Shown: positions 21,691 through 33,634 of the stretch, one piece after another
Layout: each line of letters opens with the position of its first letter
Position numbering within the stretch: position 1 is the stretch's first letter
Origin: Paramyrothecium sp. XJ0827
Lineage: Eukaryota > Ascomycota > Sordariomycetes > Hypocreales > Stachybotryaceae
DNA length: 64,000 bases
Reading direction: 5' to 3'
Assembly: GCA_020881915.1 (NCBI GenBank)
Contig: JAJFPB010000002.1
Location: 5,033,001-5,097,000, forward strand
Made by a program: the position numbers and the translations under genes
The notes under the pieces: model-generated
What the model was told of the DNA's origin: nothing
The model's database searches: none
Seen by the model: the letters and a program-made list of their open reading frames with translations, nothing else

Positions 21691-21773
21691 GGGAGCTGCC
21701 CACGCCCTTCCATCTTTTCCAGTCAAGCTACGGCCGACCAACGTCAATTCCAGGACCTAAGCCACTGGTCGCC

Positions 21774-23348
21774 ATGCATCCCTCTGTTGTGCTGCTCAGC
21801 GCTGCCGCCGCTCTTCCGTCCCTGGTCTCAGCGGCGGATCCAGCGGTAGTTGGTGCGTGTCTCACTGCGGCCGGCGCCCCCTGGGTCAGCGGAAACCCAT
21901 CCCAGTGGAACGGCGTGGACAGGTCGCTGTTCAACGCACGATTCGCCTTCCAGCCATTGCTCATTGTGCTGCCAACGACCGTAGCGCACATTCAGTCTGC
22001 CGTCACTTGTGGAAGGCAGAATGGCGCGAGGGTAGTCGCCAAATCTGGCGGACACGGCTATGCGTCTCACGGCTTTGGCGGTGAAAATGGACAGCTGGTC
22101 ATCGACCTCGGCAAGATGAAGACCGTCACGGTCGGAGCCAACTCGGTGGCCAAGGTTCAAGGCGGTGCTAGGCTTGGACACGTTGCCACCGAGCTGTTCA
22201 ACCAAGGCAGGCGAGCAATTGCACACGGCACTTGCCCTGCGTACGTACAAGCGTCCCCAGACTTCACCTCAGTGTGCTAATAGTATCAGTGTCGGAATCG
22301 GAGGCCACGTCATTGGCGGTGGTTACGGCATGGCCTCTCACTCTCACGGCCTCACCTTGGACTGGTTGGCTGGCGCCACTGTTGTCCTGGCCAACTCGAC
22401 TGTTGTTCACACCAGCGCCACGGAGAACCCCGACCTGTTGTGGGCACTTCGCGGAGGTGGTTCAGCCTTTGGTATCGTTGCTGAGTTCGAATTCAACACA
22501 TTCGCCGCGCCTACCCAGGTCACATACTACTCCATCAACACCAACTGGTGGAATGAGGCTGCCACTGTTGCCGGCCTCAAGGCAGTCCAGCAATTTGCGA
22601 CAACCGACATGCCGACGGCCTTGAACATGCGAGTGCAAATCGACGGCGGTGGCAGGAGGCTCGAGGGTGTGTACTACGGAACGAGCGACCAGCTGCGCGC
22701 GGTTCTCAACCCTTGGCTCAGCAGGTTCAACGGAAACATCAACCAAGCTACGACGGTGGGCTGGCTCGAGGCCATCAGGCAATACGCCTGGGCCGATTTG
22801 ATCACCCCCGAGAACTACAACCAGGTGAGTGTCCCAAGTCTTGTTAAGAGAATGACGCTGACATGACCGACCAGCACGAGGTTTTCTATGCCAGCAGCTT
22901 GACCACCAACGCCCTGACGGACGCGCAACTCCAGTCGTTCGTGCACCATCTTTTCACAGGAATCCAAGTTGGATCCAACCGAAACTGGTGGCTGCAGATG
23001 GATCTGCACGGCGGCCCCAGCTCGGCCATCTCCCAGGTCCCGGCCGCCAACACCGCGTACGGCCACCGCGACAAGCTGCTCCTGTGGCAGCTCTACGACC
23101 GCGCGACCTCTGGCGCGTACCCGTCCAACGGCTTCAGCACGCTCCAGGGCATCGCAGCCAGCGCCACCCAGGGCATGAGCGCGTCGGACTGGGGCATGTA
23201 CATCAACTACCAGGACAGCCAGCTCGACACGCAGACGGCGCAGCAGAAGTACTGGGGAAGCAACCTGGCCAAGCTGCAGCGCATCAAGAAGGAGCTGGAC
23301 CCCAACCAGATTTTCTGGAACCCGCAGTCCGTGCGACCGGCTGCCTAG
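21774..23348 (+). CDS. Secreted FAD-linked (berberine-bridge / AA7 oligosaccharide oxidase-like) oxidase
   Basis: Secreted flavoprotein oxidase of the VAO/BBE group. Exons 21774-22240, 22290-22824 and 22875-23348; introns 49 and 50 bp; 491 aa. Signal peptide at residues 1-20 (MHPSVVLLSAAAALPSLVSA). The FAD domain carries both covalent attachment sites of bicovalent enzymes: His in AKSGGHGYASHGFGG, and Cys in HGTCPAVGIGGHVIGGGYG across intron 1. It continues with NPDLLWALRGGGSAFGIV. The C-terminal part (NWWLQMDLHGGPSSAI, AYGHRDKLLLWQLYD, NQIFWNPQSV) resembles gluco- and chito-oligosaccharide oxidases (AA7), which convert reducing-end sugars to lactones and make hydrogen peroxide. A role in secondary metabolism is the alternative, but no cluster is apparent. 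Confidence 0.92.
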
Positions 23349-24346
23349 AGGTAGAAAGGCCGATGTAGAAAAGCCCTAGTTAGGCTATATTTCACACGTC
23401 TCGGTTGGGAAAAACGGAAGACAGCTAGTTGCAACACATTAGAAAGATAATGGCATAAATACATTGCTAGTAGTGTTTCTTGAAAGTTGCGGATTTCCAG
23501 CTACAGCAATGCTACATGATGCAAAGATCTTTTCAAGTAACAAAAGTTAACTTTGATCATGTGAAGAATACTTGATTTGGGTGATGCATACGTGTTCCAT
23601 GTTTATGTATACACGATACATGTAGTTGTGGCTGTCCAAGGTTCAGGTTGGCAGTACAAGGCGGCCATTTCAGACCTTGCTGCTGCAGGTGGGAAATTTG
23701 TTATGTCATCACTTTGTCTATGGAACTTTGATGCTTAAGGTCAGGTGAGTCAAAGCGCCGTGGCGTGGATTGTTTCTACTTCCCGGCTCTTTAATGGTAA
23801 CGGCGGGCCCCTGGTGGAAGATCGTCCCAGTATACTGGGGTCGATGGAGAAGTCTACGGACGATGAGTTCATGGTGGATAGGAATGACGTACGGGGTCTC
23901 CACGTTACGAGAGCTCAGACCGATCCGCAAACGTACAGACATCTGAATTTCTGCTTTACATAGGGCAAACAGAGCAGCTTACGTTACCGGCGCTCTCCAA
24001 GGACCTGAAAAGATTACCACGAGCTCAATGGCCTCTTGAAACTATGGTACTGCAACTGGTCATCAAGGATTGCGACAGTATTCACTAAACAGTTTCTGCA
24101 AAGGACATAGAATTTGCAGACGGTCAGGAGTAGAATTACTACATATGGCCTTTCGGCAGCTCCCGTCATGATACTAAGCGAGCGTGTTCTAAATTTGATA
24201 TTTTTCTTGTTTCAAAGAGGGTGTCTCGAAGTGAAGCGGGCAGTACAGCAATCGTGTGGCGGAGGTGCAGGTTCCATGACGGGCGAAAGTTTTCATTCCG
24301 CCAATTCCCATAGCATCCCCAGCTCACGGGGCCCTGCTGACGTTTT
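23349..24346. other. Intergenic region, oxidase / homocitrate-synthase-like gene (convergent)
   Basis: 1.0 kb between converging stops; no gene recognised. I searched 23950-24346 on the minus strand for a missing C-terminal exon of the synthase-like gene and found none. Confidence 0.6.
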
Positions 24347-25952
24347 TCAGTCAAACTTGGCCGTGAGCACGGGGTTGTTCCACGGGATCTCGATGGAGCA
24401 GCACTCGGCGACGAGCTTCTCGAGAGGGGCCAGCTTCTCGAGGTTGTACTTGTTCATGATGGCCTTGCCGTGGGCAGGCATGAGACACTTGATGATGCGG
24501 CCGAGCGGGGTGATGCCGTTGCGCTCGCCGATGCCCAGGACCGTGGTGTTGAGGTGCGTGGCGCCGGCCTCGATGGCGATCTGGGCGTTGGCGGTGGCGC
24601 ACCCGGTGTCGTTGTGGAAGTGCGTCTCGATGTCACACGAGATAGCCTTGCGGAGGGCGGAGATCTTGGTGTAGACCTCCATGGGCGTGGCGCCGCCGAC
24701 GGTGTCGGCGATACCCACGCGGTTAACGCCGTAGCTGTCGACGAGGGAGTAGAGGTCGATGATGTCGGAGAAGTTGGAGCGGAAGGAGTCCTCCCCGGAG
24801 AAGCGAATCTCAATGTTCTTGGACTTGACGAATTCGATGACTTCCTTGGCCTTGGCGCCAATCCACTTCAAGTCCTTTCCGTGAGAGTGCTTCATGAGCT
24901 GCGAAGAAGTGCCAATACACATGTTACTGCATCGAAGAAGTAGGTCAGCAAGGGAACATTGGGTGGACTTGTTGAAGAACATACATTCCATCCACGCCAG
25001 TCTCGACGGCGATTCTTGCGTCGTCCATGTTGCATCGGATGTGGCACATGACCTGACGTGATGTTAGCAAGGGGCACGTCATTATTTGAACTGGGTGAGA
25101 TTGGCTTACCTTGGCCCTGAGACCCATCTTGCAGATGGCGGCACAGTCGTCTCGCGACTGTTGAGAAGCAGCAGGCGAGGTCAATTCGATCTGAAAAGGG
25201 ACAGTCAATTTGAGGTCAAATAAGCATTTCTGAAGGGGGCCAGTTTCGAAAAGAAGACAATTCGCTTGGTATACACCGCCACATCGTCTGCAAGCATGTG
25301 ATGTTGAGAGGAAGGAAAAGGTGGTGTCTTACAGCTTCCACACCGAAATCGTCCAGGGCCTGCGCAATCTTCATCTTCATCTCCGTGTTGAAGTAGCAGT
25401 TGACAAACTGCTCGCCCTCCCGCAGCGTGGTGTCGATGATGCTCCAAGTGGAAAGGTTGACGGAGCCTTCCATGGAGGTGAGCCCGCTGGCGATGGTGCG
25501 GTCGTCGCGGTCGTCGGTGCTCTCGGAGGGGCATGGCGAGGAGGCGCTCCCGACCGAGGAGGCATCGTCGAGGGCCTCGCCGGCCGCGGCGTCGTCGATG
25601 TTGGTGTTGAGGGTCAGGTCATGCAGGTTGGTGGTGGGGGTCGTCGTGGAGGATGCCGGGGCGAGTCCTCGGTGGTGTCCTAGAGAGGAGGAACAAGCAA
25701 CAGTCAGCTCCAGGCCGGGCCGGACTGCCGGGGGGTTGGACGGCGAGGCAGAGGCATACCGTGAGCGGAACCAGCAACGACGTCCCCACCACGGGGGGCA
25801 GCACCACCGGCGCTGCTGCTGGGCCCCTCGGCCGCGGGACGGCGGTCGTCAACGGTGAGGGAAGAGCCGCCTCCGCGTATCGAGCCGCTGTTGCTGCTGC
25901 TGGCACCTTCGCCCATGGTGTGGCTGGTGTGGTGAGTGATTGGGTGAGTCAT
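24347..25952 (-). CDS. Homocitrate-synthase-like protein with low-complexity N-terminus and missing C-terminal domain
   Basis: DRE-TIM metallolyase family; homocitrate synthase condenses 2-oxoglutarate with acetyl-CoA in fungal lysine synthesis. Exons 25952-25760, 25679-25333, 25190-25110, 25052-24985 and 24926-24347; introns 80, 142, 57 and 58 bp; 422 aa. The TIM barrel is well preserved: [116 protein letters not shown]. Two oddities: about 145 residues of Ser/Thr/Gly/Pro-rich leader precede the barrel, and the protein stops right after [16 protein letters not shown]. It therefore lacks the conserved THKAGIHAKA segment and the about 100-residue C-terminal domain of Lys20/Lys21. It is probably not the housekeeping enzyme. 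Confidence 0.85.
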
Positions 25953-27775
25953 GTTGTCTGTGTAAGTGGTTGGGGGAGCTGCTCCGGTTATAGACTGAAT
26001 CTTGGTGGCGGCGTGGGATGCGGGCGTGAGATGCGTGTGTTCGGTAAGTATTGTGATGTGGTGTGAGCAATGTCAGGAAGGAAGCAGGAGTGAGGTGAGG
26101 GCCGTGGGATATTTCACCATGAATTTGAGGTGGCACAGACGCGTGCGTATGTGGACGGGTGGAGTCTGTGAGAATGGGTCGAGTTTGGACCAATCTCGTA
26201 GCCGTGACTCAATTTTGCCCCGACGCTCGGAGCGGGGCCGCCGCATATGCGCCGTCTTAGCTTGTACCTTTTTTCCACCTTTCCACCTGCAATATTGTCT
26301 TGTGCACATGGAGAGGCAAAAGCGTACTAGGGTGATTCATGACCCATGCCGCAACGAGGCCGGAGATGCCCTCCGTTTATTTTTTGTTTTGTTTTTGCCT
26401 GCGTCATCAGTGAAGAGGCAACCGGAGTGGATTCGGAAATGTTACTCTGCCGATCCAACTACCCTACACATCACGATGTTCCAGCACACGCAGCGCAGCT
26501 GAAAGGCACCTCGAAAAAGACGCAATCACAATACAATCAATTACAAATACCACCTTCTGCAACCGACCGTCCTGCAGGATTCCTACCAAAAACACATTCA
26601 TGTCGTGCACTCCTCCAAACCCAAAGCGCACACAACTGCCGGGCATACTCGCCGTTCCAGGTCATTGGCCGCATAGGCGAGCCCTGCCTTGCATTTCCGT
26701 TCCTGGTCAGCACGCACCTTTCCGCATGAGGGATGCTGTGGAAGAACGGGCATGTCGCCGGATTGGAACCGTGAAAAATGAAGAAAAATGCGGGGGAGAA
26801 GGAAAAAAAAAAAAGTGTGAAAAAGTGACTTAAGGCGCCGAGCAAATTCTTCCAACCGCCAAGTATTGTATTTCTTGGCGGTGCACACAATTGAGTCGAG
26901 AACTCACAGCAATTTTTCATGTGAGGGGCTGAATAGCTCCGCTCCAGGGTAGCTCCAACTCAGCCCTGGGTAGGGCGGTGAGCGACGAGGATGAATCTTG
27001 GACGACACTTTGCGTTGCATATGAAACCTGGAAACAAATAAAAATAAATAGTAGAATTTATCCCTTCGTCCAATTAATTTTCGTGGCAGCAAACTGGTTG
27101 AAGGACAGTGTTGTCCCACCCTACACGCCGTTGGAGCCATCAATATGTGTTTATACTGCTTCAGTTGCCAGTATGATCAGGAGCCAAACCTTCGGGACAC
27201 AGCTATCGAGACTGTTTCATGGAACCCTCGTAACTTTGAGACTTGCACCAAGGATTTCGAAGAGTAACTCTTATTATTCTTAGCCAAGCCAGCGGCATGG
27301 GACAGGTTGAATGTCTCGGGCTTGGTAGAAAATGTGGTCGGCACAAAACTTAATTTGCTGGACTTACCAAAACCGGAACGCATCAATTCATGGTACAACG
27401 AGGCGCCGGAGACTGTAACGTCGAACGGAAGAGTATCCCGTTGGTTCGTGTGGGCCGTGACGTTTAGGTGGGACAGACAAAGATGGCCTACCAATCTTTC
27501 CGCCTGCCTCACTTATCCTCGCTCAGACTTTAAGTGGCACGACAGCTGGTACATGTGCGGCTTGTTGATTGTATCTATGTGGATAAGTGGATGTCCCTCA
27601 CACGGAGCCTGCATGGGAAGACAGAGCGCCAACAAACAAATGCTACACTGACCGCTTATTGTGAAGAGGGGATCCAAGCAAGATTACGACGCCCGGATAT
27701 GTGCGTCAGCACCAACTGGATTGGTAATAACTGGGCATGATGCGAGCGGGGGATTGCTCATCTACCAGAACCAAC
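25953..27775. other. Intergenic region upstream of the homocitrate-synthase-like gene
   Basis: 1.8 kb with no recognisable gene; includes a short poly(A) run near 26801. The homocitrate-synthase-like gene promoter and the P450 3' flank lie here. Confidence 0.55.
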
Positions 27776-29566
27776 TCACGTGCTAACCCGCTTGACCCGA
27801 CAAGGATACCCATCCACTGGATGCAGTCCTGCAGAATCAGTCTGATAAGCCCTGTCCCCTTGCAGCGTCCTGACGGGCGCGCCGAAAACCGACTGCTTGA
27901 GCTTCTGGAAGTAACCCATCGCATTCTCGCGCCGCTGGTCAAACTCGGCATACGCATCCCGGATCTCCAGGTCCCTGCAGGTAAGGATGACGGCAACGCG
28001 TAGTTCGTTCCACACCAGCGTCTGGCCGATGCAGTTCCTGGAACCTTGCTCAAAGGGCCGGTAGGCGGCCGGGTCGGGGTACAGCTCGTCTTCAGGCCCG
28101 ACAAGGAACCTCTCTGGAAGGAACTCTTCTGCCCTGGGCCACACTCGCGGGTTCAGATGCAGTGCTTGATGAAGGATGTTGGCCCCGGCGTAGTCCATTG
28201 GATGCTGGTTGCCTTCAAGATCCGTTATTGTAGTGCCCGCCTGCCCAGCACGTAGAGTTCCAGCAGGGGAGTAAAGCCGCAGAGTCTCCTTGATGACGGC
28301 AATTGTGAGTTTGCAGTCGTTCAACGAACTTGGATTCTCCTTTATAAGCTCGGCAGCCTGTGCTGGGTCTGTGCCAAACACCTCGTCATGCTCCTCTCTC
28401 AACTTCTTGAGCCATGCGGGGTGTTTTGCTAGCACGTGGTAGACATACACCATCATCGACGCAGTAGTGTCGGTACCAGCGAAGACAAAAACTCGTATTT
28501 GCCAAGCCGCATACTTGGAAAAGTTCTCGTCAAGTCTGTCTTGTGTCAAGACGTGTTTCTTGTCGACCATGTACGCCTGAAGAGCAAGAGAGACGATGGA
28601 CTTTGAAGAAGTGATCTGACCTGTGACATCCCCGACGCTGGCCTCTCTTTTAAGCTCTTGGAAACGCTCCTCCAATTGCTTGTGAATGACACGATCTACA
28701 ATGCGGCTGTAATACCTCTGAACAAATGGTCTCAAAGGGTTCATCAGCACACGGGGATCCCAGAAGGAATGCCACTTGAGAATTTTATTGAGCGCATGGA
28801 TCATCTCGTTTGGACGTCTTTGATAGTTTGAGTCATGATCCCTAGGTACCATTTTAGTTAAGTGCGCCTCATTGGCTTTGGAAAGCAAACCTAGACTTAC
28901 AATGTAACCTTGAGGATAATTTCTGTCGTGAGTTTGGTGGTCAGGGCATCGAGATGAAAAATGCCGTTATCGACATTCTCAATCAGCTTCTCCCTGAACA
29001 CCAGCACTGAATCGACAATATGAGGAACATTATTCAGCATGGCGCCTGTGCTGAAGCCAGGATTGAAGAGAGATCTCCAATATTTCCAGTCGCTTCCATT
29101 CATGGTAACAAGGTTAGGACCGCCAGCTACTGGCATCATGAACCTAGCAGCGGTGGCGGGTTTGGGCAGGTTGTACTTGTTGCAGACTTGGCTGATGCCT
29201 TCGGGGCCAAAGATGGTCAGCAGCGGAGGATAAACGGGCCAAACGTCCATCAGGAACACCTCAGTATCGGAAAACTCTTGAGCAAGATTCCGCATCGCGA
29301 ATGCCACAGCGGCATCGGGAGGATTCGCGCTGACGTATTTTTGAAGCACCATCAAATGGCCAAATATCCAGCTCCACTCCTTGGGCATCGGCTGCCGCAC
29401 GGCGTCAGTCGGGAACCAGGTACCCAACTGGAGCAGCAGGGAATCTTACCACACCCTGCTTTTGAAGCTTGTGGATCTTGCGACGGTGACCATAAGTCAC
29501 GCCGACGACGTATGCTAAGAGAGTGCATAGCAAAACAGTAGTGGCGGAGGAAACTTTGAACGGCAT
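27776..29566 (-). CDS. Cytochrome P450 monooxygenase
   Basis: Microsomal haem-thiolate monooxygenase, 557 aa. Exons 29566-29450, 29391-28901 and 28841-27776; introns 58 and 59 bp. The N-terminal anchor is encoded in exon 1 (SSATTVLLCTLLAYVVGVTYG), followed by a basic stop-transfer (HRRK) and the proline-rich hinge PMPKEWSWIFGHL. The I-helix oxygen-binding motif is AGTDTTAS, the K-helix ETLRLYSP, and the haem loop FEQGSRNCIGQ with the Cys ligand. I placed the first intron so that QKQGV joins PMPKEW; reading straight through gives an early stop. Substrate and CYP family are not determinable by eye. No backbone synthase (PKS, NRPS, terpene) is near, so a detoxification or orphan role is as likely as secondary metabolism. 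Confidence 0.94.
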
Positions 29567-31434
29567 GTTGGTTGAGAAGCTGCAGTGAAAAGGTGGAAGC
29601 GTCGAACGGCACCCAGTAGATCTGGTAAAGATGATGCTACTAGATCAATTGAACGGGCTGATGTAAGGAGCAGATACGGAATCAGGATGTGGTAGCCGTT
29701 GGCTGTTGGTTGTTGGTTGTTAATTAGGTACTCAAGGAAGAGGAGAAGCAACCGGCTGAGTTATGTACGAGCCCGAACAACAGGCTCCAGAGAAACCGCA
29801 GCCAAGAACGCGACTAAAAATCTGACCGGGGACTGTGATTTTGAAAGCGTACACTTAGTAAGATTACTATTCAAACCTCTATTTCACGGCATGTTGGTAA
29901 TGGAGCCTCTCAGCCGTGAGTATTGAGACCGTAAATGAGGGCACCTCGGACTCGAGGGATGCCCGGTCCATGCCAGTGCCAGTGGCTAGGCAACCAAGGT
30001 AGATCTCCACGTGACATCGCCAGGTTGGACTGCCAAGCAAGCGGGGGACACCAGGCTGATGCCGTGGTCTACGGTGGAATCAATGTGTCTACAATGCGCA
30101 GTCATTGGCAAAATATTAAGCTACATATGCACTATTTTGATTGGAAGAGTGCCCAAAGTACTTCGTCATGACGATTAACTTTTAATCACAACGCCCACGC
30201 AATGGTAGCTTGACGCATTTTTCACCTGGTTGGTAGGATGTATTTATATCCAATGTCGTTTTAACCTCTCGCTCTCATTCCGACGTTCCCGAATTTTGTC
30301 CAGTTATGGTTCAAAACTTGCAAATACCAATTTGGCTGCGGCCCATATCTTGCATAATAATAGGCTCCCGTCCTCAGTTCATATAGGTCAGGGTAACATA
30401 CTGAACAGTTTAATGGGATGTCGCGGAACCAGTAGAGCACTTTCTGACAGCTTTTACTTGTCGAACGAACTTGCAGATGCCATGCCTTAACCACTGCCAA
30501 TGACATAGCTAGCCGCCGATCCTAACCCTGAGTCTATTAGCGCACAGAAGTGAAGTCCGGAATTCAATCTCGCGCGGCTAGCTAAGTTGAAGCCTTGGAG
30601 ATTTGGGAGACCCTGACGTCCAACTGTAAAAAGAAGCTTCCTCATGTGCTAACAGTGGACTTGCATAGCCCAACTCCGTGAGCTGAAGAAACAAGCTAGG
30701 GGCTAGTTGTGCTCGCTCAACTTAACATAGCAGACCGCCTAGTAGTACCAACCCCTTGCATCTTTGACACAGTACCCGCCACTAAAGTTGAGTTTGTTTT
30801 GCTCGAACAAGAGACCTCCAGTCTTTATTCTTTGCGTGCAAGGGAAAGTACCAGGGGAAAACAAGTTCATAGGAACACGCGCTGATTTCCCCGTAGGTAG
30901 CACACTTTCCTGGCATTTGTGGTTTTCGCTTGGCTATATGCCGGTTGTTCAGCGCCATTCTTTGTTAATTCCTCACGCATCATGAGAAAAACACAATACT
31001 CCGATTCATGATGACAAAGCCTTTCTGCTTCTGTGGACAAAATTCCCATCCGTTGATAGACAGAGCAACAATACGAATCGGTACTATTTGCGAGGTTTGG
31101 TCCTCTCTGGGGTTTCCTCCTCTTTTTTTCTTTTTCCTCTCCCTCACTTCCCCTCCTCTCCCTGCCCCTCTGTTCTACTTCCTACCCCTCTGCTCCACAC
31201 GATTATCTCTTATCCTTGGCTGGCTTGAGAGAGGGGTTCTAGACCGCAGAAAGTCTCCCTTCGACCCAATCATCATGCCCGCCTACATTTGCTTTTTGTA
31301 GCAAAAATTGGTAAGGGTGTCATACCTGTCACCGACATGGGACCGATCGAATGTGCATACCGGTTTTGATTCCTATAGTCTAATTTGTAAAGAAATGCTG
31401 GCTATTGAATTCATTTGTCTTCCACTCTAGTCCT
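29567..31434. other. Intergenic region, P450 / nitroreductase
   Basis: 1.9 kb. No gene recognised. A strong polypyrimidine tract spans about 31125-31200. Open frames are short and without family character. Confidence 0.55.
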
Positions 31435-32121
31435 CTATTTCAGAACCGTCAGGGTCTCGCTCAGCGGCAGCTTCGCGGGGACCTCGGGGTGAGGCTGAGC
31501 CTCCTCGCCGAAGTTCAGGTTCGCCCTGAGGTGGTAGTGCTCGGGCACACCGGCGAACTTCTTCAGCGCGGCCTCGACGGGTGGGATGCCGGCCATGTGC
31601 TGCAGGTTGGCACCGAAGCCTTCCAGCTCCAGGGCGGTCCAGACGAGGATCTGCGCCATGCCGCTGGCGTGCTCAGCGAACTGGTTAACCATGTGGGCCA
31701 CAGACTTGTGGGTCTCTCCGGTGGCCTTGATGGTCTCTGCGTTGTCCCAGAACAGGACCTGTCAGATGTGTTAGCCAAGCACTGCCTTCGTAGTTGTCGT
31801 ATTAGCGCATACCGAGCCGTAGGCGTTCCTGAAAGCCTGGAAGAGGGGGGACATGGCGTCCCAGACGCCGGGGAGGGGCTTCAGGACGGGCTCTGCCGCG
31901 GCGATGGCGACATCCCAGAGCTCCTTGTGCTTCTCGCCGAGGACGAGGGTGATGCGGCCGGGCTGCGAGTTGTAGGAAGAGGGGGAGAAGGAGAGGACTT
32001 CGGAGATGAGGTCCTGGATGCGCTGGTCGGACACGTGGGATGTGTCCTTGAGGCCGTAGACCGTGCGGCGGTGCTTGGCGGCGGCCAAGAACTGGTCGGC
32101 GGTGATGCTAGGAGCAGACAT
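31435..32121 (-). CDS. Frm2/Hbn1-type nitroreductase family protein
   Basis: Small FMN-dependent nitroreductase-fold protein similar to yeast Frm2/Hbn1, which are linked to oxidative stress, nitro-compound and lipid signalling responses. Exons 32121-31813 and 31758-31435; 54-bp intron, phase 0; 210 aa. Landmarks: AKHRRTVYGLKD at the N-terminus (Arg-rich FMN phosphate site), SFSPSSYNSQPGRITLVLGE (the Ser/Asn/Gln flavin loop typical of this subgroup), KELWD, QILVWTALELEGFGANLQHM, and the C-terminal PLSETLTVLK. Length is normal. An inverted-repeat element begins about 95 bp upstream of the start, abutting the TATA box. The long open frame on the opposite strand (31405-32157) is a codon-bias shadow. 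Confidence 0.9.
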
Positions 32122-32208
32122 TTTGAGAGTTATTGGAAGTCGTTAGAGAAGGGTTGAGAGGATATGCTGGAATGGTGTTGAGGGTCTGATGGAAGGGTGT
32201 GGTCTGCT

Positions 32209-32214
32209 CATATA
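32209..32214 (-). promoter_or_regulatory. TATA box of the nitroreductase gene
   Basis: Minus strand reads GGGGATATATGAGC; the AT core lies about 90 bp upstream of the ATG at 32121. It touches the outer end of the inverted repeat at 32214. Confidence 0.5.
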
Positions 32215-32474
32215 TCCCCTTGACTGCGCGAAGCCTCAGATGTTGTAACGGACCGGGATCCTAATCAATTGGAACCAGGTAAAATCTAGATACATTGAAG
32301 CTCTGGTAAATTAGCTGATGGTAGATGTACTGGCATTTCCCTTTATTACATAGAAGTACATCGCATAGTAAATTAGGTGAGGTAGGGCTGGGAAGTTACT
32401 TTATGTACCGACATTATGACTAAGATGTTGTGGGGATCGTTACATCATCTGAGGCTTCGCGCAGTCAAGGGGAT
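32214..32474. mobile_element. MITE-like element: 37-bp terminal inverted repeats around 187 bp
   Basis: Arm 1 (32214-32250) and arm 2 (32438-32474) are reverse complements over 37 bases with a single mismatch, including an unbroken core of about 29 bases around TTGACTGCGCGAAGCC. The 187-bp interior is noncoding and rather AT-rich. Total length about 261 bp, no open frame: the shape of a miniature inverted-repeat transposable element. A clear target-site duplication is not visible; at most the dinucleotide AT flanks the CCCC/GGGG ends. The alternative is a large cruciform or duplicated regulatory element. It lies in the nitroreductase promoter. Confidence 0.65.
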
Positions 32475-33634
32475 GCACGCGAAAGGTGTCCTTAAACGCA
32501 GAGGAAGCAGACGATGTTGCACACTAATGCATTACTACTGGTGACAAATCAACCATTTATGCACCTCATCTATTATTGTCCCCTCTGTGGATTGCTTGTC
32601 CGGAGCAGCATCTGGCACGGAGAGTCGCCAGATTCCCGTAATTCCGATCACCGTACAGAGGGCACCATGAGGGCAACGTCCCCTGGTCGCGCAACACGCG
32701 CGCGGGGTCTGGCCAGTCAAATCATTACAAATGCATGATAAATCAGGCGCGACGGCAGCCAGGGGGGCGGGCTACTGGAGGGCTAATGCTGACTTCGCAA
32801 GCCCCCGCAGGAATGGAGCTTGGCGGCATCGCCCCTGATTTGACCATTTCTTCTCAATGGCTTGAGATTGCGAGCGCGGATGGCTGAACCTCTAACCAGT
32901 TGAAGGATAGGCTGATCCCTCGGATCTAGCGTGAGACAAATTGCGGCCCAGGGCATGCCGTTTGATCATCCTTTCGCCAAACTTTCGCAACACATCAACT
33001 TTCCAATGTTTGTGTCGCATCTTGACTATTGCTAGGTGATCACCTGAAAGAACTATACGCTGTCCTTTGTCCGCCGTTAAAAGCAGGGTTCAGCGTAAGG
33101 TAGAAGGGTCCAAGCGGATCGGTTGTGTCCCAAAGTGCACTGCTGGACTTCAGCTTGATAATCACTTTTCACATGTGACGTGCCCTTCTTTCTGAACAGT
33201 CAGTGTCCCTCATGCCGTCGAGGGCTTAAATGGCCCTCGTTCAATACTGCACCGTAATGAACTATGGCCGTCATGTCCTTAATGATTCTGAACCCCTTCT
33301 CTCGATCCACTGCAGTTCTCATGGCGCTCGATTTCTTTCCACTCGTTGAAGCCAACCCCCGCACCGTCTCGACAAGCGCTATTAAGCACACTGTTGTTAT
33401 CGTGGTAGGCATTGCGTCTCCAGATCGTTCTGGTGTATCTTATCAGCAGGGGTTCTTCAGAGCCTCGACCCATGGCTCCCCCCATCTGCGCCATTTCTTC
33501 CCCGCATCTCGTCCCAATGGCGCCCTGCCAACGTCACGTAGTACTCGGCGAGATCGGAAAATGTGGCTTGTCTAGCGGTGCATCATCCCTCGTTCTTTTG
33601 CCCACGATCGGCATCTCGGCGAAGCAGTTAACCA
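32475..33634. other. Intergenic region upstream of HET gene 2
   Basis: 1.2 kb without a supported gene; promoter of the HET gene expected in the last few hundred bases. Short open frames lack features. Confidence 0.55.

Larger units (their letters stand above)
18286..21773. other. Gene-poor region with relics
   Basis: 3.5 kb with no intact gene I can support. It contains a ureohydrolase C-terminal relic (18801-18998, minus), a perfect 38-bp direct repeat (19116 and 19268) and, at the right end, the TATA box of the oxidase gene. Other open frames up to about 190 codons (e.g. 19832-20398 minus) show no family signature. Accumulated stops suggest decayed sequence. Confidence 0.6.

Noticed and set aside
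24470..24943. 157-codon open frame on the + strand
   Set aside because: Antisense shadow of the homocitrate-synthase-like barrel in GC-rich sequence.
29428..29449. 22-bp intron in the P450 gene
   Set aside because: Too short for fungal splicing; a 58-bp intron 29392-29449 with GTAAGA, a CTGAC branch site and GCAG acceptor gives the expected proline hinge.
31405..32157. 250-codon open frame on the + strand
   Set aside because: It lies exactly antisense to the nitroreductase exons; Leu/Val/Gly-rich sequence from third-position bias, no domain.
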